Below, one piece after another: positions 1-6,999 of a DNA stretch of 11,032 nucleotides. A model generated the notes under the pieces. It had not been told where the DNA came from and searched no databases. It worked only from the letters and a program-made list of their open reading frames with translations. Position numbers and translations under genes: made by a program. Positions within the stretch are counted from its first letter, which is position 1. Every line of letters begins with the position of its first letter. Source of the DNA: an uncultured Sulfurovum sp. (GTDB lineage Bacteria; Campylobacterota; Campylobacteria; Campylobacterales; Sulfurovaceae); contig CAMZLC010000142.1 in the NCBI GenBank assembly GCA_947311605.1, forward strand, positions 1 to 11,032, given 5' to 3'.

Positions 1-7
1 ATGCATA

Positions 8-988
8 ATGATTAAGAGTTTTTTTGGGACGAAAGAGTGGGCACTGTGGGCCTGGGGTGGATTCTTTTTGCTGACTGCTATGATCTGGGGGCAGGTCGAG
101 CTGACTGTGGCACTCAACAAATGGTATGGCAAATTTTACAATATTCTGCAAAAAGCGGAAGATATTGATGCATTTTGGCAGAGTATGCAGGAGTTTGGTT
201 ATATCGCACTGACTTTGATCGCACTGGCAGTGGCGATCTACTACTTCACACAGCACTATGCCTTTCGCTGGAGAGAGGCGATCACTTACTATTATCTGCC
301 ATACTGGGAGGCAACAGAGGGAAATATAGAGGGGGCGTCACAGCGAATACAAGAGGATACCTACAGCTTCTCCAGAAGTCTGGAGAGTCTGGGGCTGGGG
401 ATGTTCAGGGCGATTCTGACGCTGATCGCCTTCATCCCCATCCTCTGGGAGCTCTCCAAGAAGATCACTATCCCCTGGCTACAGGTCTATGAGGGTTCAC
501 TGGTCTGGATCGCGCTGATCACCTCGCTGGGCGGTATGCTGGCATCCTATTTGGTGGGTATTAAGCTACCCGGACTGGAGTATGAAAACCAGAAGGTGGA
601 GGCAGCCTATCGTAAGCATCTTGTCTATTCTGAAGATGACACCCTATACCGTAGTCTCCCCGATGTGTTTGAGCTCTTCACAGGGCTTAAACGCAACTAC
701 TTCAAGATGTTCAACCACTACTCCTACTTTACGCTCTGGAGTGCGATGTATGGGCAGGTGATGATCATTGTACCTTATCTGCTGATGGGGCCGTCACTTT
801 TTGCCGGTGTGGTCGCATTGGGCGTGGTGACCCAGACAGGCAATGCCTTTGGCAAGGTCAACGATAGCTTCTCCTACCTCATAGATCACTGGACAGAGAT
901 CACCAAGTTTATCTCCGTGATCAAGAGACTAAGAGAGTTTGAGAGGCATTTGATAGAGGGCACAGAGGGCGTAGGCAAAAAGGTGTGA
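8..988 (+). CDS. SbmA/BacA-like inner-membrane peptide transporter (short form)
   Basis: A 326-residue polytopic membrane protein. It matches the SbmA/BacA family as I remember E. coli SbmA: residues 30-46 (VELTVALNKWYGKFYNI) fit the VNAWYAPFY region, 112-118 (QRIQEDT) fit QRVQEDT, 135-147 fit the ILTLIAFIP segment, and 184-201 (GIKLPGLEYENQKVEAAY) fit the strongly conserved GIKLPGLEF-N-RVEAAYRKELVYGEDD block. Family members are proton-driven importers of peptides such as proline-rich antimicrobials and bleomycin, and resemble the membrane part of ABC exporters without an ATPase; no Walker motifs are present here. The protein is about 80 residues shorter at the N-terminus than E. coli SbmA (about 406 aa), so the first membrane segment is missing or lies upstream: the frame is still open at the window edge, and only 7 bases precede the chosen ATG. 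The following gene is 132 bases away and unrelated. Confident of the family, not of the start or substrate. Confidence 0.88.
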   Translation: MIKSFFGTKEWALWAWGGFFLLTAMIWGQVELTVALNKWYGKFYNILQKAEDIDAFWQSMQEFGYIALTLIALAVAIYYFTQHYAFRWREAITYYYLPYWEATEGNIEGASQRIQEDTYSFSRSLESLGLGMFRAILTLIAFIPILWELSKKITIPWLQVYEGSLVWIALITSLGGMLASYLVGIKLPGLEYENQKVEAAYRKHLVYSEDDTLYRSLPDVFELFTGLKRNYFKMFNHYSYFTLWSAMYGQVMIIVPYLLMGPSLFAGVVALGVVTQTGNAFGKVNDSFSYLIDHWTEITKFISVIKRLREFERHLIEGTEGVGKKV

Positions 989-1120
989 TCTTGAACCTAA
1001 ATTATGCACTAATACTTTGTAGAAGATGGGTGATCTCTATTGCATAGTCTGGGTTGGAGTAAAGGCATTGCTTGTAAAAATCATGATATATCACGACACT
1101 ATTGCAAAAGGAGCATTGGG
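989..1120 (+). other. Intergenic leader upstream of the plus-strand polysaccharide block
   Basis: This 132-base gap separates the transporter from the lipoprotein gene. It presumably holds the promoter of the plus-strand block, but no strong box is visible. The best candidate is TTG followed by TAAAAAT at 1072-1081, with a poor TTGGAG 15 bases upstream. A 10-base perfect palindrome, TGATATATCA, lies at 1084-1093, between that candidate and the ribosome binding site, and could be an operator. No terminator hairpin for the transporter gene was found. The in-frame ATG at 1040 lacks a Shine-Dalgarno sequence and would place 27 non-hydrophobic residues before a signal peptide, so the gap is treated as non-coding. 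Confidence 0.35.
1107..1113 (+). promoter_or_regulatory. Ribosome binding site that fixes the lipoprotein start at 1121
   Basis: AAAGGAG ends 7 bases before the ATG at 1121, an ideal Shine-Dalgarno match and spacing. It selects this ATG over the in-frame one at 1040, and the chosen start gives a textbook lipoprotein signal peptide. Confidence 0.85.
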
Positions 1121-3262
1121 ATGAAGAAGATACTGCGTTCGTTTTTTTTGATGGCCACTATAATTTTTCTTGTTGCCTGTGGAGGCACAGGAGAAAAGAC
1201 TACACTTTCGGTTCTAGACAAACTCTCCTTCTACTGTTGGGATGGTGTCGCTGCGTATGATCGAGCCATAGGGCAAACAGAAGGCTACCGTGCGCCTCTC
1301 ATCTATCTCAATCCCATAGATCGGGGGGAAAACCGCTTTGTGGCCAATGCGGAGGTGTTGACGCAAAATGGGGCGGAGGTGTGGTACCTGATGTCCGCAC
1401 ACCCCTCTCTGTCCTATATCGACGACCAGATAGCGATGATTGCATCGTATAATAATACGCATGAGAAGCCTATTGTGGGTATGCATATTGATATTGAGCC
1501 GTGGGCATCGTTTGCGGACCAAAACAGCAGCGACAACAAAGAGGCATGGCAAGATTATCTTGTTTTGCTCAAACACAGTGCCGGGTCACTGCATGGGAAG
1601 GGGTTGAAGCTGGCGGTGAGTATGCCGTTTTGGCTGGACAAAATCTCTCAGGCGTATCCGAACAACCGGCCACTCAATGAGGAGATCGTTGATATCGCCG
1701 ATGAAGTAATCGTTATGGACTACACGACATACCCGGAACGTATCTACCCTTATGCCAAAAGTACCCTTGTGTATGCCGACAGGAAGGGGAAAAAGGTCAA
1801 AATAGCCCTTGAGCTTTCAAATATCGGTGACGACAACGTATCGTTTTATGCAGACCCGAAGAAGATGAGAGGGATTTTGGATACAGAGATAGACCATGAT
1901 GCGTTTGACGGATATGTGATTCATACCCTCAAAGACTTTGTTGTTTCGGGGTTGCATCTCTCAAGAGAGGACAGTACGGAAAAGGCGTACCGTTACCGTG
2001 AAGACAGCAGCAGCGATCTGCACAATCCCGACAGAGGGTTTTACAATGCGGATTATCCGCTCAATGAAACACATGATGAAAATATCTTTGATGATGCGTC
2101 TCAAAGCGGTTATACTTTAGTCTATGCACCCCTCAGTCTGGAAGCGTACAACACGACCAAAACATTGCCTGATGATTTTCTGGAGACCATTCGCAGCAAC
2201 CTCTGTGATGCAAACAGCAGTGGCGTAAGGCTGGTCTTTCGTCTGAAATATCGTAACACCCTTGAGGGTGAAGATCCGTCAAGAGAGATCATTATGGGGC
2301 ATCTTTCACAGCTGGCACCGCTGCTTCAAGCCTACCAAGATGTGATCTCCGTAGTGCAGGCGGGGACGATAGGCGCCTGGGGAGAGTGGCATACGTTTAC
2401 CGGCGATTATGCAGAAAGTAACAGCACCTATATACAAAACCGAAAAGAGATCGTTGAAGCGTGGGCAAAGATTTTCCCCGACAAATATATCCAGATACGC
2501 ACACCGATGCACAAAGAGGAGCTTTTTGGCGGTTCAGCCTATTATGGAGGGGTGAATGATACGGCTCAGATTACTGCCAAGACAGCCTACGGTGAGGATA
2601 TGCGGGCAAAAATAGGGCATCACAATGACTGTTTCCTTGCCGATAAGACGGATATGGGTACGTATGATGAAGACAATATCAGCCTTTGGAAAGCGTATGT
2701 AGCCCACGATGCCCGCTATGCACCTGTAGGCGGAGAGACCTGCGGTATTGGAGAGGGGGATGATGCGGCATTGACTGATTGTGACCATGCCGTTGCTGCA
2801 CTCAAAGAGATGCAATATGCGTTTCTTAATGATGCCTACCATCCGGATGTACTGCAAAAGTGGAGAGATCAGGGGTGTTATGCGCAGATCAAATCACATC
2901 TGGGCTATAGACTGGTGGCAAAAAGTTTGGATATCCTCCAAAGCGATAAGAAACTGTCATTTTCTCTGGCCATAGAGAACAAAGGATACGCCGCCCCCTA
3001 TGTGAAGTCGGATATCTCTTTGATACTCAAAAACGATACCCGCACCTATCGTCTGCCGCTTACAGTGGATACCCGCACATTTTACCCCGGTGAAACGGTA
3101 AGAGTGGGTGGGAGTATGATGCTTGATCATGTGGAGAAAGGCAGTTATACGCTTTTGCTTCAGATCGGCAAAACGAACAGGGCGGTCAGACTTGCCAATG
3201 AAGGTGTATGGGAGACAGAAAACAAAGAAAACAGACTTGTGCGTAAGATTGAGATAAAATAG
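1121..3262 (+). CDS. Lipoprotein: glycoside-hydrolase-like TIM barrel fused to DUF4874/DUF4832-type domains
   Basis: A 713-residue protein starting at 1121. Residues 1-20 form a lipoprotein signal peptide (basic start, hydrophobic core, lipobox LVAC with Cys20); Gly at +2 gives no inner-membrane retention signal, so outer-membrane anchoring is likely. Residues about 35-275 look like a TIM-barrel hydrolase domain: VGMHIDIEP (119-127, D124 and E126 as acidic candidates), LAVSMPFW (164-171), DIADEVIVMDYT (191-202) and a closing DAFDGYVIH (260-268). The pattern recalls GH18-type and related barrels, but the family is not certain. Residues about 299-475 carry DUF4874 hallmarks: NPDRGFY (302-308) and GTIGAWGEWH (415-424). 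Residues about 490-700 carry the DUF4832 hallmark GHHNDCFLAD...DMGTY (499-515) and end in a beta-rich region. DUF4874/4832 proteins are of unknown activity and thought to be glycosidase-like. The gene leads the plus-strand block and shares its barrel type with the gene at 5191. A role in trimming or binding an exopolysaccharide is inferred from context. Confidence 0.85.
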   Translation: MKKILRSFFLMATIIFLVACGGTGEKTTLSVLDKLSFYCWDGVAAYDRAIGQTEGYRAPLIYLNPIDRGENRFVANAEVLTQNGAEVWYLMSAHPSLSYIDDQIAMIASYNNTHEKPIVGMHIDIEPWASFADQNSSDNKEAWQDYLVLLKHSAGSLHGKGLKLAVSMPFWLDKISQAYPNNRPLNEEIVDIADEVIVMDYTTYPERIYPYAKSTLVYADRKGKKVKIALELSNIGDDNVSFYADPKKMRGILDTEIDHDAFDGYVIHTLKDFVVSGLHLSREDSTEKAYRYREDSSSDLHNPDRGFYNADYPLNETHDENIFDDASQSGYTLVYAPLSLEAYNTTKTLPDDFLETIRSNLCDANSSGVRLVFRLKYRNTLEGEDPSREIIMGHLSQLAPLLQAYQDVISVVQAGTIGAWGEWHTFTGDYAESNSTYIQNRKEIVEAWAKIFPDKYIQIRTPMHKEELFGGSAYYGGVNDTAQITAKTAYGEDMRAKIGHHNDCFLADKTDMGTYDEDNISLWKAYVAHDARYAPVGGETCGIGEGDDAALTDCDHAVAALKEMQYAFLNDAYHPDVLQKWRDQGCYAQIKSHLGYRLVAKSLDILQSDKKLSFSLAIENKGYAAPYVKSDISLILKNDTRTYRLPLTVDTRTFYPGETVRVGGSMMLDHVEKGSYTLLLQIGKTNRAVRLANEGVWETENKENRLVRKIEIK

Positions 3263-3277
3263 CTTTCTAAAGGGCAA

Positions 3278-3288
3278 TTTTGTATAAT
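3278..3288 (+). promoter_or_regulatory. Putative vegetative promoter (extended -10) for the deacetylase gene
   Basis: TTTTG is followed directly by a perfect TATAAT at 3283-3288, 16 bases after the stop codon of the lipoprotein gene. No -35 match stands 16-18 bases upstream. A T-rich/TTTG element plus TATAAT without a -35 box is the known pattern of Campylobacter and Helicobacter main-sigma promoters. Transcription would start near 3295, leaving about a 55-base leader. The deacetylase and the gene after it may therefore be transcribed independently of the lipoprotein gene. Confidence 0.5.
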
Positions 3289-3317
3289 GTTGTTACTTCT
3301 CTTACTCAATAAATAGT

Positions 3318-3348
3318 AGAGAAAATATCTTTGAAAGATCTCTTTTTT
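3318..3348 (+). terminator. AT-rich inverted repeat followed by a T-run, in the deacetylase leader
   Basis: ATCTTT (3327-3332) and AAAGAT (3334-3339) form a near-perfect inverted repeat around one base. AGAG (3318-3321) and CTCT (3340-3343) can extend the stem across an asymmetric bulge, and a run of six T follows (3343-3348), ending just before the start codon. In form it is a weak intrinsic terminator or attenuator, but GC content in the stem is low and the inner loop would have to open. The only purine-rich stretch that could serve as Shine-Dalgarno for the gene (GAAAGA, 3333-3338) lies inside it, so it could also modulate translation. Function is unproven. Confidence 0.35.
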
Positions 3349-3349
3349 C

Positions 3350-5212
3350 ATGAAAAAAATCAATATTGTTTCTTTTGTGTTTTTGCTTTTTCTTCTCTTC
3401 TCTGCCGTTTATATGGTAGGCAGCGTGTTTTTTGCCCAACCGGACGTTCCATTTGTCTATGGGCTCAAAACAAAACCGGCAAAACCCGTTATCTATCTGC
3501 CTGAGAGCAACAGCTCCATTTTGCCCGCCAATAGCAATACTATCGGTATCTACAGTACGAAAAAAGAGCATTTCTTTCTCAAAGAGATGCTTCAGACTTC
3601 CGGCATACCGTATATCTTTTCCTATGATTTTGATGTGCTGAAACGGACAAAGATTATTTTTCTGGATTTTGATATTGACAAACCGCAAACACTTACCGCG
3701 GAGCAAAATACTTTTTTTCATACATTTGTCAAAAACGGCGGCGTACTGATCGGTAACGAAATCCTCCCTACACGATACGGAGCATTCAAGGATCTTTTCG
3801 GCTATCGGAGTTATACGCCTTCGGCTTCTCATTATACGCTTCGCCTGCTTTCATCCGAGTATTACGGCTATATGAACACGCCCGAAGAGAAGAACTATTC
3901 GCTCTCTACGCTGAGTAAAGCACCTTTTACCAATATGATCAAAATAGGTTCCGCTATACCGATTGCCTGCTATGAAGACAATGCAACGGCGATCAGCCTG
4001 AACCACTATGGCAAAGGGGTTGCGATCAATCTGGGTATCTCTTTGTTTGACCTTCGGTACAGAAACCTGTTTGCCAAAGACTTTCATGCAAACAAAGCAT
4101 ATATCAACCATTTTGAGCCGCTTTCGGATTTTATGATCCTTTTTCTCAAAGGTATTTACGAGCAAACCGTGACATCGTCGCTGATGCTTCATACTGCCAA
4201 GGACGGTAATCAGGCAACAGTGATGATGACGCATGATGTTGACTTTGATACATCTATCAAGAATATCCCCCGGTTTACCGCCGTAGAGGAGAAGCTTGGC
4301 TTTAGAGCGACGTATAATATTCAGGTCAAATATATTACCGATGATAAAGACAGGGCATTTTTCCTACCTAAAAATCTGCACCATCTTCTCGATGCACAAA
4401 ACAGAGGTCATGAGATAGGTGGGCACACTATCGTCCATACCAAAAATTTCTTTTTGCTTCCCAGAGGGGATTGTAACGAATCCTATCCTGACTATCAGCC
4501 GTTTTCGGTATCGGATCTTGAAGACAGCGGAGATCCGACTGTCTGCGGAGAGGTCAGGGTCGCCAAAGAGCTGCTGCTTGGTGCCGGAGTAAAAGAGGTG
4601 GTCTCTTTCAGAAGCGGCGAACTGTTGTACAACCCGCATCTTCCTGAAGTACTGGAAAAATTCGGATACCGCTACAGTTCATCTTTCTCCGCGGAGGACG
4701 TGTTGAGCTATTTTCCCTATCGCTACATGAAATCGTATAAAACACTCAGTGATCCAAGCAAGGTCTGGGAGATTCCTCTTGTGCTGGAAGATGAATTTTT
4801 CCCTCCTATGTATTTTCGTACCGGCAGCGCGTTGGCACTTTTTAAAAAAATCTATGACAATGGGGCGGTATATACCATTTTGGATCATCCGGATTTGACA
4901 TTGTATAAAGTGAAAAACCTGGATCCCTATTTTATAGAAGATTTCTACAAAAAGCTGCCCGAGGATGTCTGGAAGCCGACGATGGAAGTATTTGGTGCAT
5001 ACTGGGACAAAAGAGACAGGGTGGTATTCAGGTATGAGACAAAGGCACATCAGCTTGTGTTGACACTCTATGCGCCTGTGGATATCGAAGGATTGACCTT
5101 TGCATACAAAGGCATGAAACCGGTATCTGACAAGGATGCAACCATACGCAAGAACAAGTTGATACTGAATGCAAAAAAAGGATTGAACCAATGGGTTTTA
5201 GAACTGCGCTGA
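3350..5212 (+). CDS. Membrane-anchored polysaccharide deacetylase (NodB/CE4-like) with N-terminal Rossmann-like domain
   Basis: A 620-residue protein. Residues 7-29 are one hydrophobic segment without a good cleavage site, so it is probably an inner-membrane anchor with the rest in the periplasm. Residues about 62-270 alternate strands and helices like a Rossmann or class-I GATase-like fold (NTIGIYST, KIIFLDFDI, FVKNGGVLIGNE, GKGVAINLGIS). Residues about 288-545 are a NodB-type deacetylase. Motif 1 is THDVD (294-298: D296 catalytic base, D298 metal ligand); motif 2 is GHTIVHT (H359 and H363, metal ligands); motif 3 is SFRSGELLYNP (R421); motif 4 is VWEIPLV (472-478); motif 5 is TILDHPD (H513). 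All expected catalytic positions are present, so it should be active as a metal-dependent N- or O-deacetylase. Residues about 550-620 look like a small beta domain. The order Rossmann-like domain, deacetylase, beta domain recalls the C-terminal part of PelA. It overlaps the next gene by 22 bases. Shine-Dalgarno is poor. The polymer substrate is unknown. Confidence 0.87.
   Translation: MKKINIVSFVFLLFLLFSAVYMVGSVFFAQPDVPFVYGLKTKPAKPVIYLPESNSSILPANSNTIGIYSTKKEHFFLKEMLQTSGIPYIFSYDFDVLKRTKIIFLDFDIDKPQTLTAEQNTFFHTFVKNGGVLIGNEILPTRYGAFKDLFGYRSYTPSASHYTLRLLSSEYYGYMNTPEEKNYSLSTLSKAPFTNMIKIGSAIPIACYEDNATAISLNHYGKGVAINLGISLFDLRYRNLFAKDFHANKAYINHFEPLSDFMILFLKGIYEQTVTSSLMLHTAKDGNQATVMMTHDVDFDTSIKNIPRFTAVEEKLGFRATYNIQVKYITDDKDRAFFLPKNLHHLLDAQNRGHEIGGHTIVHTKNFFLLPRGDCNESYPDYQPFSVSDLEDSGDPTVCGEVRVAKELLLGAGVKEVVSFRSGELLYNPHLPEVLEKFGYRYSSSFSAEDVLSYFPYRYMKSYKTLSDPSKVWEIPLVLEDEFFPPMYFRTGSALALFKKIYDNGAVYTILDHPDLTLYKVKNLDPYFIEDFYKKLPEDVWKPTMEVFGAYWDKRDRVVFRYETKAHQLVLTLYAPVDIEGLTFAYKGMKPVSDKDATIRKNKLILNAKKGLNQWVLELR
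5177..5182 (+). promoter_or_regulatory. Ribosome binding site for the second TIM-barrel gene, inside the deacetylase gene
   Basis: AAAGGA lies 8 bases before the ATG at 5191, within the last codons of the deacetylase. It supports this start even though it creates a 22-base overlap, and it suggests translational coupling. Confidence 0.7.
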
Positions 5213-6549
5213 TGCTGCTTGGTGTTGTCCTATCACTTAGGGCAGCCGATTTGACGCACCGTTTCAAACCCAATAGCCTGATAGATGTGACAAGCGATAT
5301 GCATGGGAAAGTACTTGGCATGAAAGAGATAACACAAGGGAAATTGCCCTATTTTACGCCAAGATCACATCTTCTGATCTATAAGAAGCCCACGAAGGTA
5401 CTCCATACGGTGCATGGCGTGATGTATCTTTTTGATTTAAGTAGAAACGATGTGTATCTCAATGCGCTTGGGTATGATACGATACGCATTGACGGTAATC
5501 TCAGTGATGTGCTCTCTATGGGGATTGCGGATAAAATATATTTTGAAAAAGAAGACCACTATAAGCTTCCGATTCAGCATCGATTGCCACTGAAGTCGCT
5601 TTACAAAAAGGTGGATCTTGGGCAGCTGAAATATTTTGTGGTACTCTCCGCCTCATCACGAACTCCGGTTTCCTCAATCTCTTTTGAGCAGAACGATACT
5701 GTGAGCATGCCTCACCCCGCACCACTTGGCGTATGGGCATGGAAACCGGAAAATGTCTATGGGAATCCACTGAAAAAACAGGATATTTCCCGTCTCTATA
5801 TGCAGGTTGGGAAAGGGTTTCGACAAGCACTTGAGAGGCTGAAACAAAGTGATGCGCATATCACACTGTACGGTCTTAACGGTGCGCCTTCGGACATAGA
5901 CAACAGTACGCACCTGATGCATGATATTGCACAACTGGCCCGATGGAAAGAGGGCTATTCTTTCATCAAAGGGTATCAAGTCGATATCGAACCCTATCTT
6001 TTGCCCGGTTTTCAAGCACAGAGAGAAAAGATACTTACCCAGTATCTGGCAACGCTGCGTCGCCTTAAAAAGAGTGCCCATGCACACGGGTTGCATTTTT
6101 CCGTGACCATACCTTTCTGGTTCGATCATCTCTATCTGCATCGTAAAAATATCGGTTTTTCCGTAGTTGACATTGCCGATGAAGTGGTTTTGATGAGTTA
6201 CAGAAGCGATATTGACAAAGCACTGGGACTCTCTTCCGTGTTGTTGGATTATGCAAAGTTTGCAGGTAAAAAAGTGTATGTGGGGCTGGAGTGTATGCGT
6301 ATAGAAGATGAGGTGCATACGGTCTATCGTATCCAAAAAAGTATGGATGCCTGTCTGACGCAAAAGGGGCTGCAAAAACCTTGCACACGTTTGGAAAAGA
6401 TACGAAGCTATACGGTATTTGGCAAAGATATCAGTTTTTGGGGGCAGATGGACAAACTTTCCGGATTACGAAACCATCCGGTTGATTATGCGGCATTTGG
6501 CGGTTTTGTCCTGCATCACTATGATGTGCTTTCGGATGAATCATTTTAG
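5191..6549 (+). CDS. Secreted glycoside-hydrolase-like TIM-barrel protein, paralogous to the lipoprotein's first domain
   Basis: A 452-residue protein with a signal peptide at residues 1-18 (hydrophobic core, cleavage likely near SLRA|AD), so it is exported. Residues about 20-170 are a beta-rich domain I do not recognise. Residues about 176-450 form a TIM-barrel-like domain: PLGVWAWKP (178-186), ITLYGLNGAP (224-233), GYQVDIEPY (261-269, D265 and E267), FSVTIPFWFDHL (303-314), DIADEVVLMSY (327-337), KVYVGLEC (361-368) and AAFGGFVLHHY (434-444). These correspond block by block with residues 119-270 of the lipoprotein encoded at 1121, including DIEP, IADEV and the PFW motif, so the two barrels are paralogues with the same acidic pair. 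The gene is last in the plus-strand block and is translationally coupled to the deacetylase. This pairing of hydrolase-like barrel and deacetylase resembles the two activities of PgaB or PelA, here on separate chains. Hydrolase activity and substrate are inferred; family assignment is uncertain. Confidence 0.8.
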   Translation: MGFRTALMLLGVVLSLRAADLTHRFKPNSLIDVTSDMHGKVLGMKEITQGKLPYFTPRSHLLIYKKPTKVLHTVHGVMYLFDLSRNDVYLNALGYDTIRIDGNLSDVLSMGIADKIYFEKEDHYKLPIQHRLPLKSLYKKVDLGQLKYFVVLSASSRTPVSSISFEQNDTVSMPHPAPLGVWAWKPENVYGNPLKKQDISRLYMQVGKGFRQALERLKQSDAHITLYGLNGAPSDIDNSTHLMHDIAQLARWKEGYSFIKGYQVDIEPYLLPGFQAQREKILTQYLATLRRLKKSAHAHGLHFSVTIPFWFDHLYLHRKNIGFSVVDIADEVVLMSYRSDIDKALGLSSVLLDYAKFAGKKVYVGLECMRIEDEVHTVYRIQKSMDACLTQKGLQKPCTRLEKIRSYTVFGKDISFWGQMDKLSGLRNHPVDYAAFGGFVLHHYDVLSDESF

Positions 6550-6996
6550 CACATTTTTCAAAATACGCATACGCTTATCGAAAGTGTATGCATTGATATA
6601 GGTGGGCTTGTCGCTCTCTTCTACAATACTTTTGATAATGACATAATCCATTACATTGGAAGAGAAATAGGATATGGGAACGATGACAAAATCAATATGC
6701 GCTTGACGGCATATTTTTTTCTCTGCCCTCACAAGCCCTCTTGAGAGTGGAAAGTTCGGATCAAGCAGTACGACAACCTGTTCGATTCCATATTTGCTTT
6801 TGAGTATTTTAAGTCGCTTTGCATCAGGATAGGTTCCCAGATAAACATGCTGTTTTACCGTAACGATCTTTTGTTTTCCAAGCAGTGTAAGCGGATCAAG
6901 GTGTGCGTTAATCCATGGAAAGTTCAATGCGATGGCAACAAAATAGTATGAGAATAACAGTGTGATCAGTAAAAATTTAAAAATCTTTTTCATCAT
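6541..6996 (-). CDS. Membrane-anchored dual-specificity-phosphatase-like protein lacking catalytic Cys
   Basis: A 151-residue protein. Residues 5-25 are a hydrophobic signal anchor. Residues about 43-151 follow the order of small bacterial tyrosine/dual-specificity phosphatases: a strand-turn VTVKQHVYLGTYPDAKRLKIL at 46-66 (like the N-RxA-P segment), YGIEQVVVLLD at 69-79 (like the GIKTVINLR strand), and HIDFVIVPI at 100-108. At the P-loop the family has KPVYVHC-x5-R, whereas this protein reads KPTYINAYTFDKR (130-142): Asn135 replaces His, Ala136 replaces Cys, and Arg142 is kept. It is therefore predicted to be catalytically dead, perhaps a binding or scaffold protein. The codons at this site read cleanly, so this is not a frameshift. 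It is the last gene of the minus block, 3 bases after the glycosyltransferase, and its last 9 bases overlap the end of the gene at 5191. ATG at 6996 or 6993 are both possible; the Shine-Dalgarno is weak. Confidence 0.75.
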   Translation of the reverse strand: MMKKIFKFLLITLLFSYYFVAIALNFPWINAHLDPLTLLGKQKIVTVKQHVYLGTYPDAKRLKILKSKYGIEQVVVLLDPNFPLSRGLVRAEKKICRQAHIDFVIVPISYFSSNVMDYVIIKSIVEESDKPTYINAYTFDKRMRILKNVLK

Positions 6997-6999
6997 TGT

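Noticed and set aside
1040..1120. Upstream in-frame ATG extending the lipoprotein by 27 residues
   Set aside because: It has no Shine-Dalgarno, adds a polar stretch with two cysteines before an otherwise perfect lipoprotein signal peptide, and ignores the strong AAAGGAG placed for the ATG at 1121.
4679..5191. A 170-codon minus-strand open frame opposite the deacetylase C-terminus
   Set aside because: The plus-strand frame carries deacetylase motifs 4 and 5 here; the antisense translation has no family signature.
5674..6375. A 233-codon open frame on the minus strand inside the second TIM-barrel gene
   Set aside because: It is opposite a domain conserved with the paralogue at 1121, is rich in Cys, His and Gln as antisense frames often are, and has no ribosome site or partner gene.
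6571..6610. Possible frameshift or sequencing error explaining the lost Cys in the phosphatase-like protein
   Set aside because: The reading frame is continuous, the residues before (KPTY) and after (Arg142) line up exactly with the family spacing, and the codons for Asn and Ala differ from His and Cys by clean substitutions rather than an indel.
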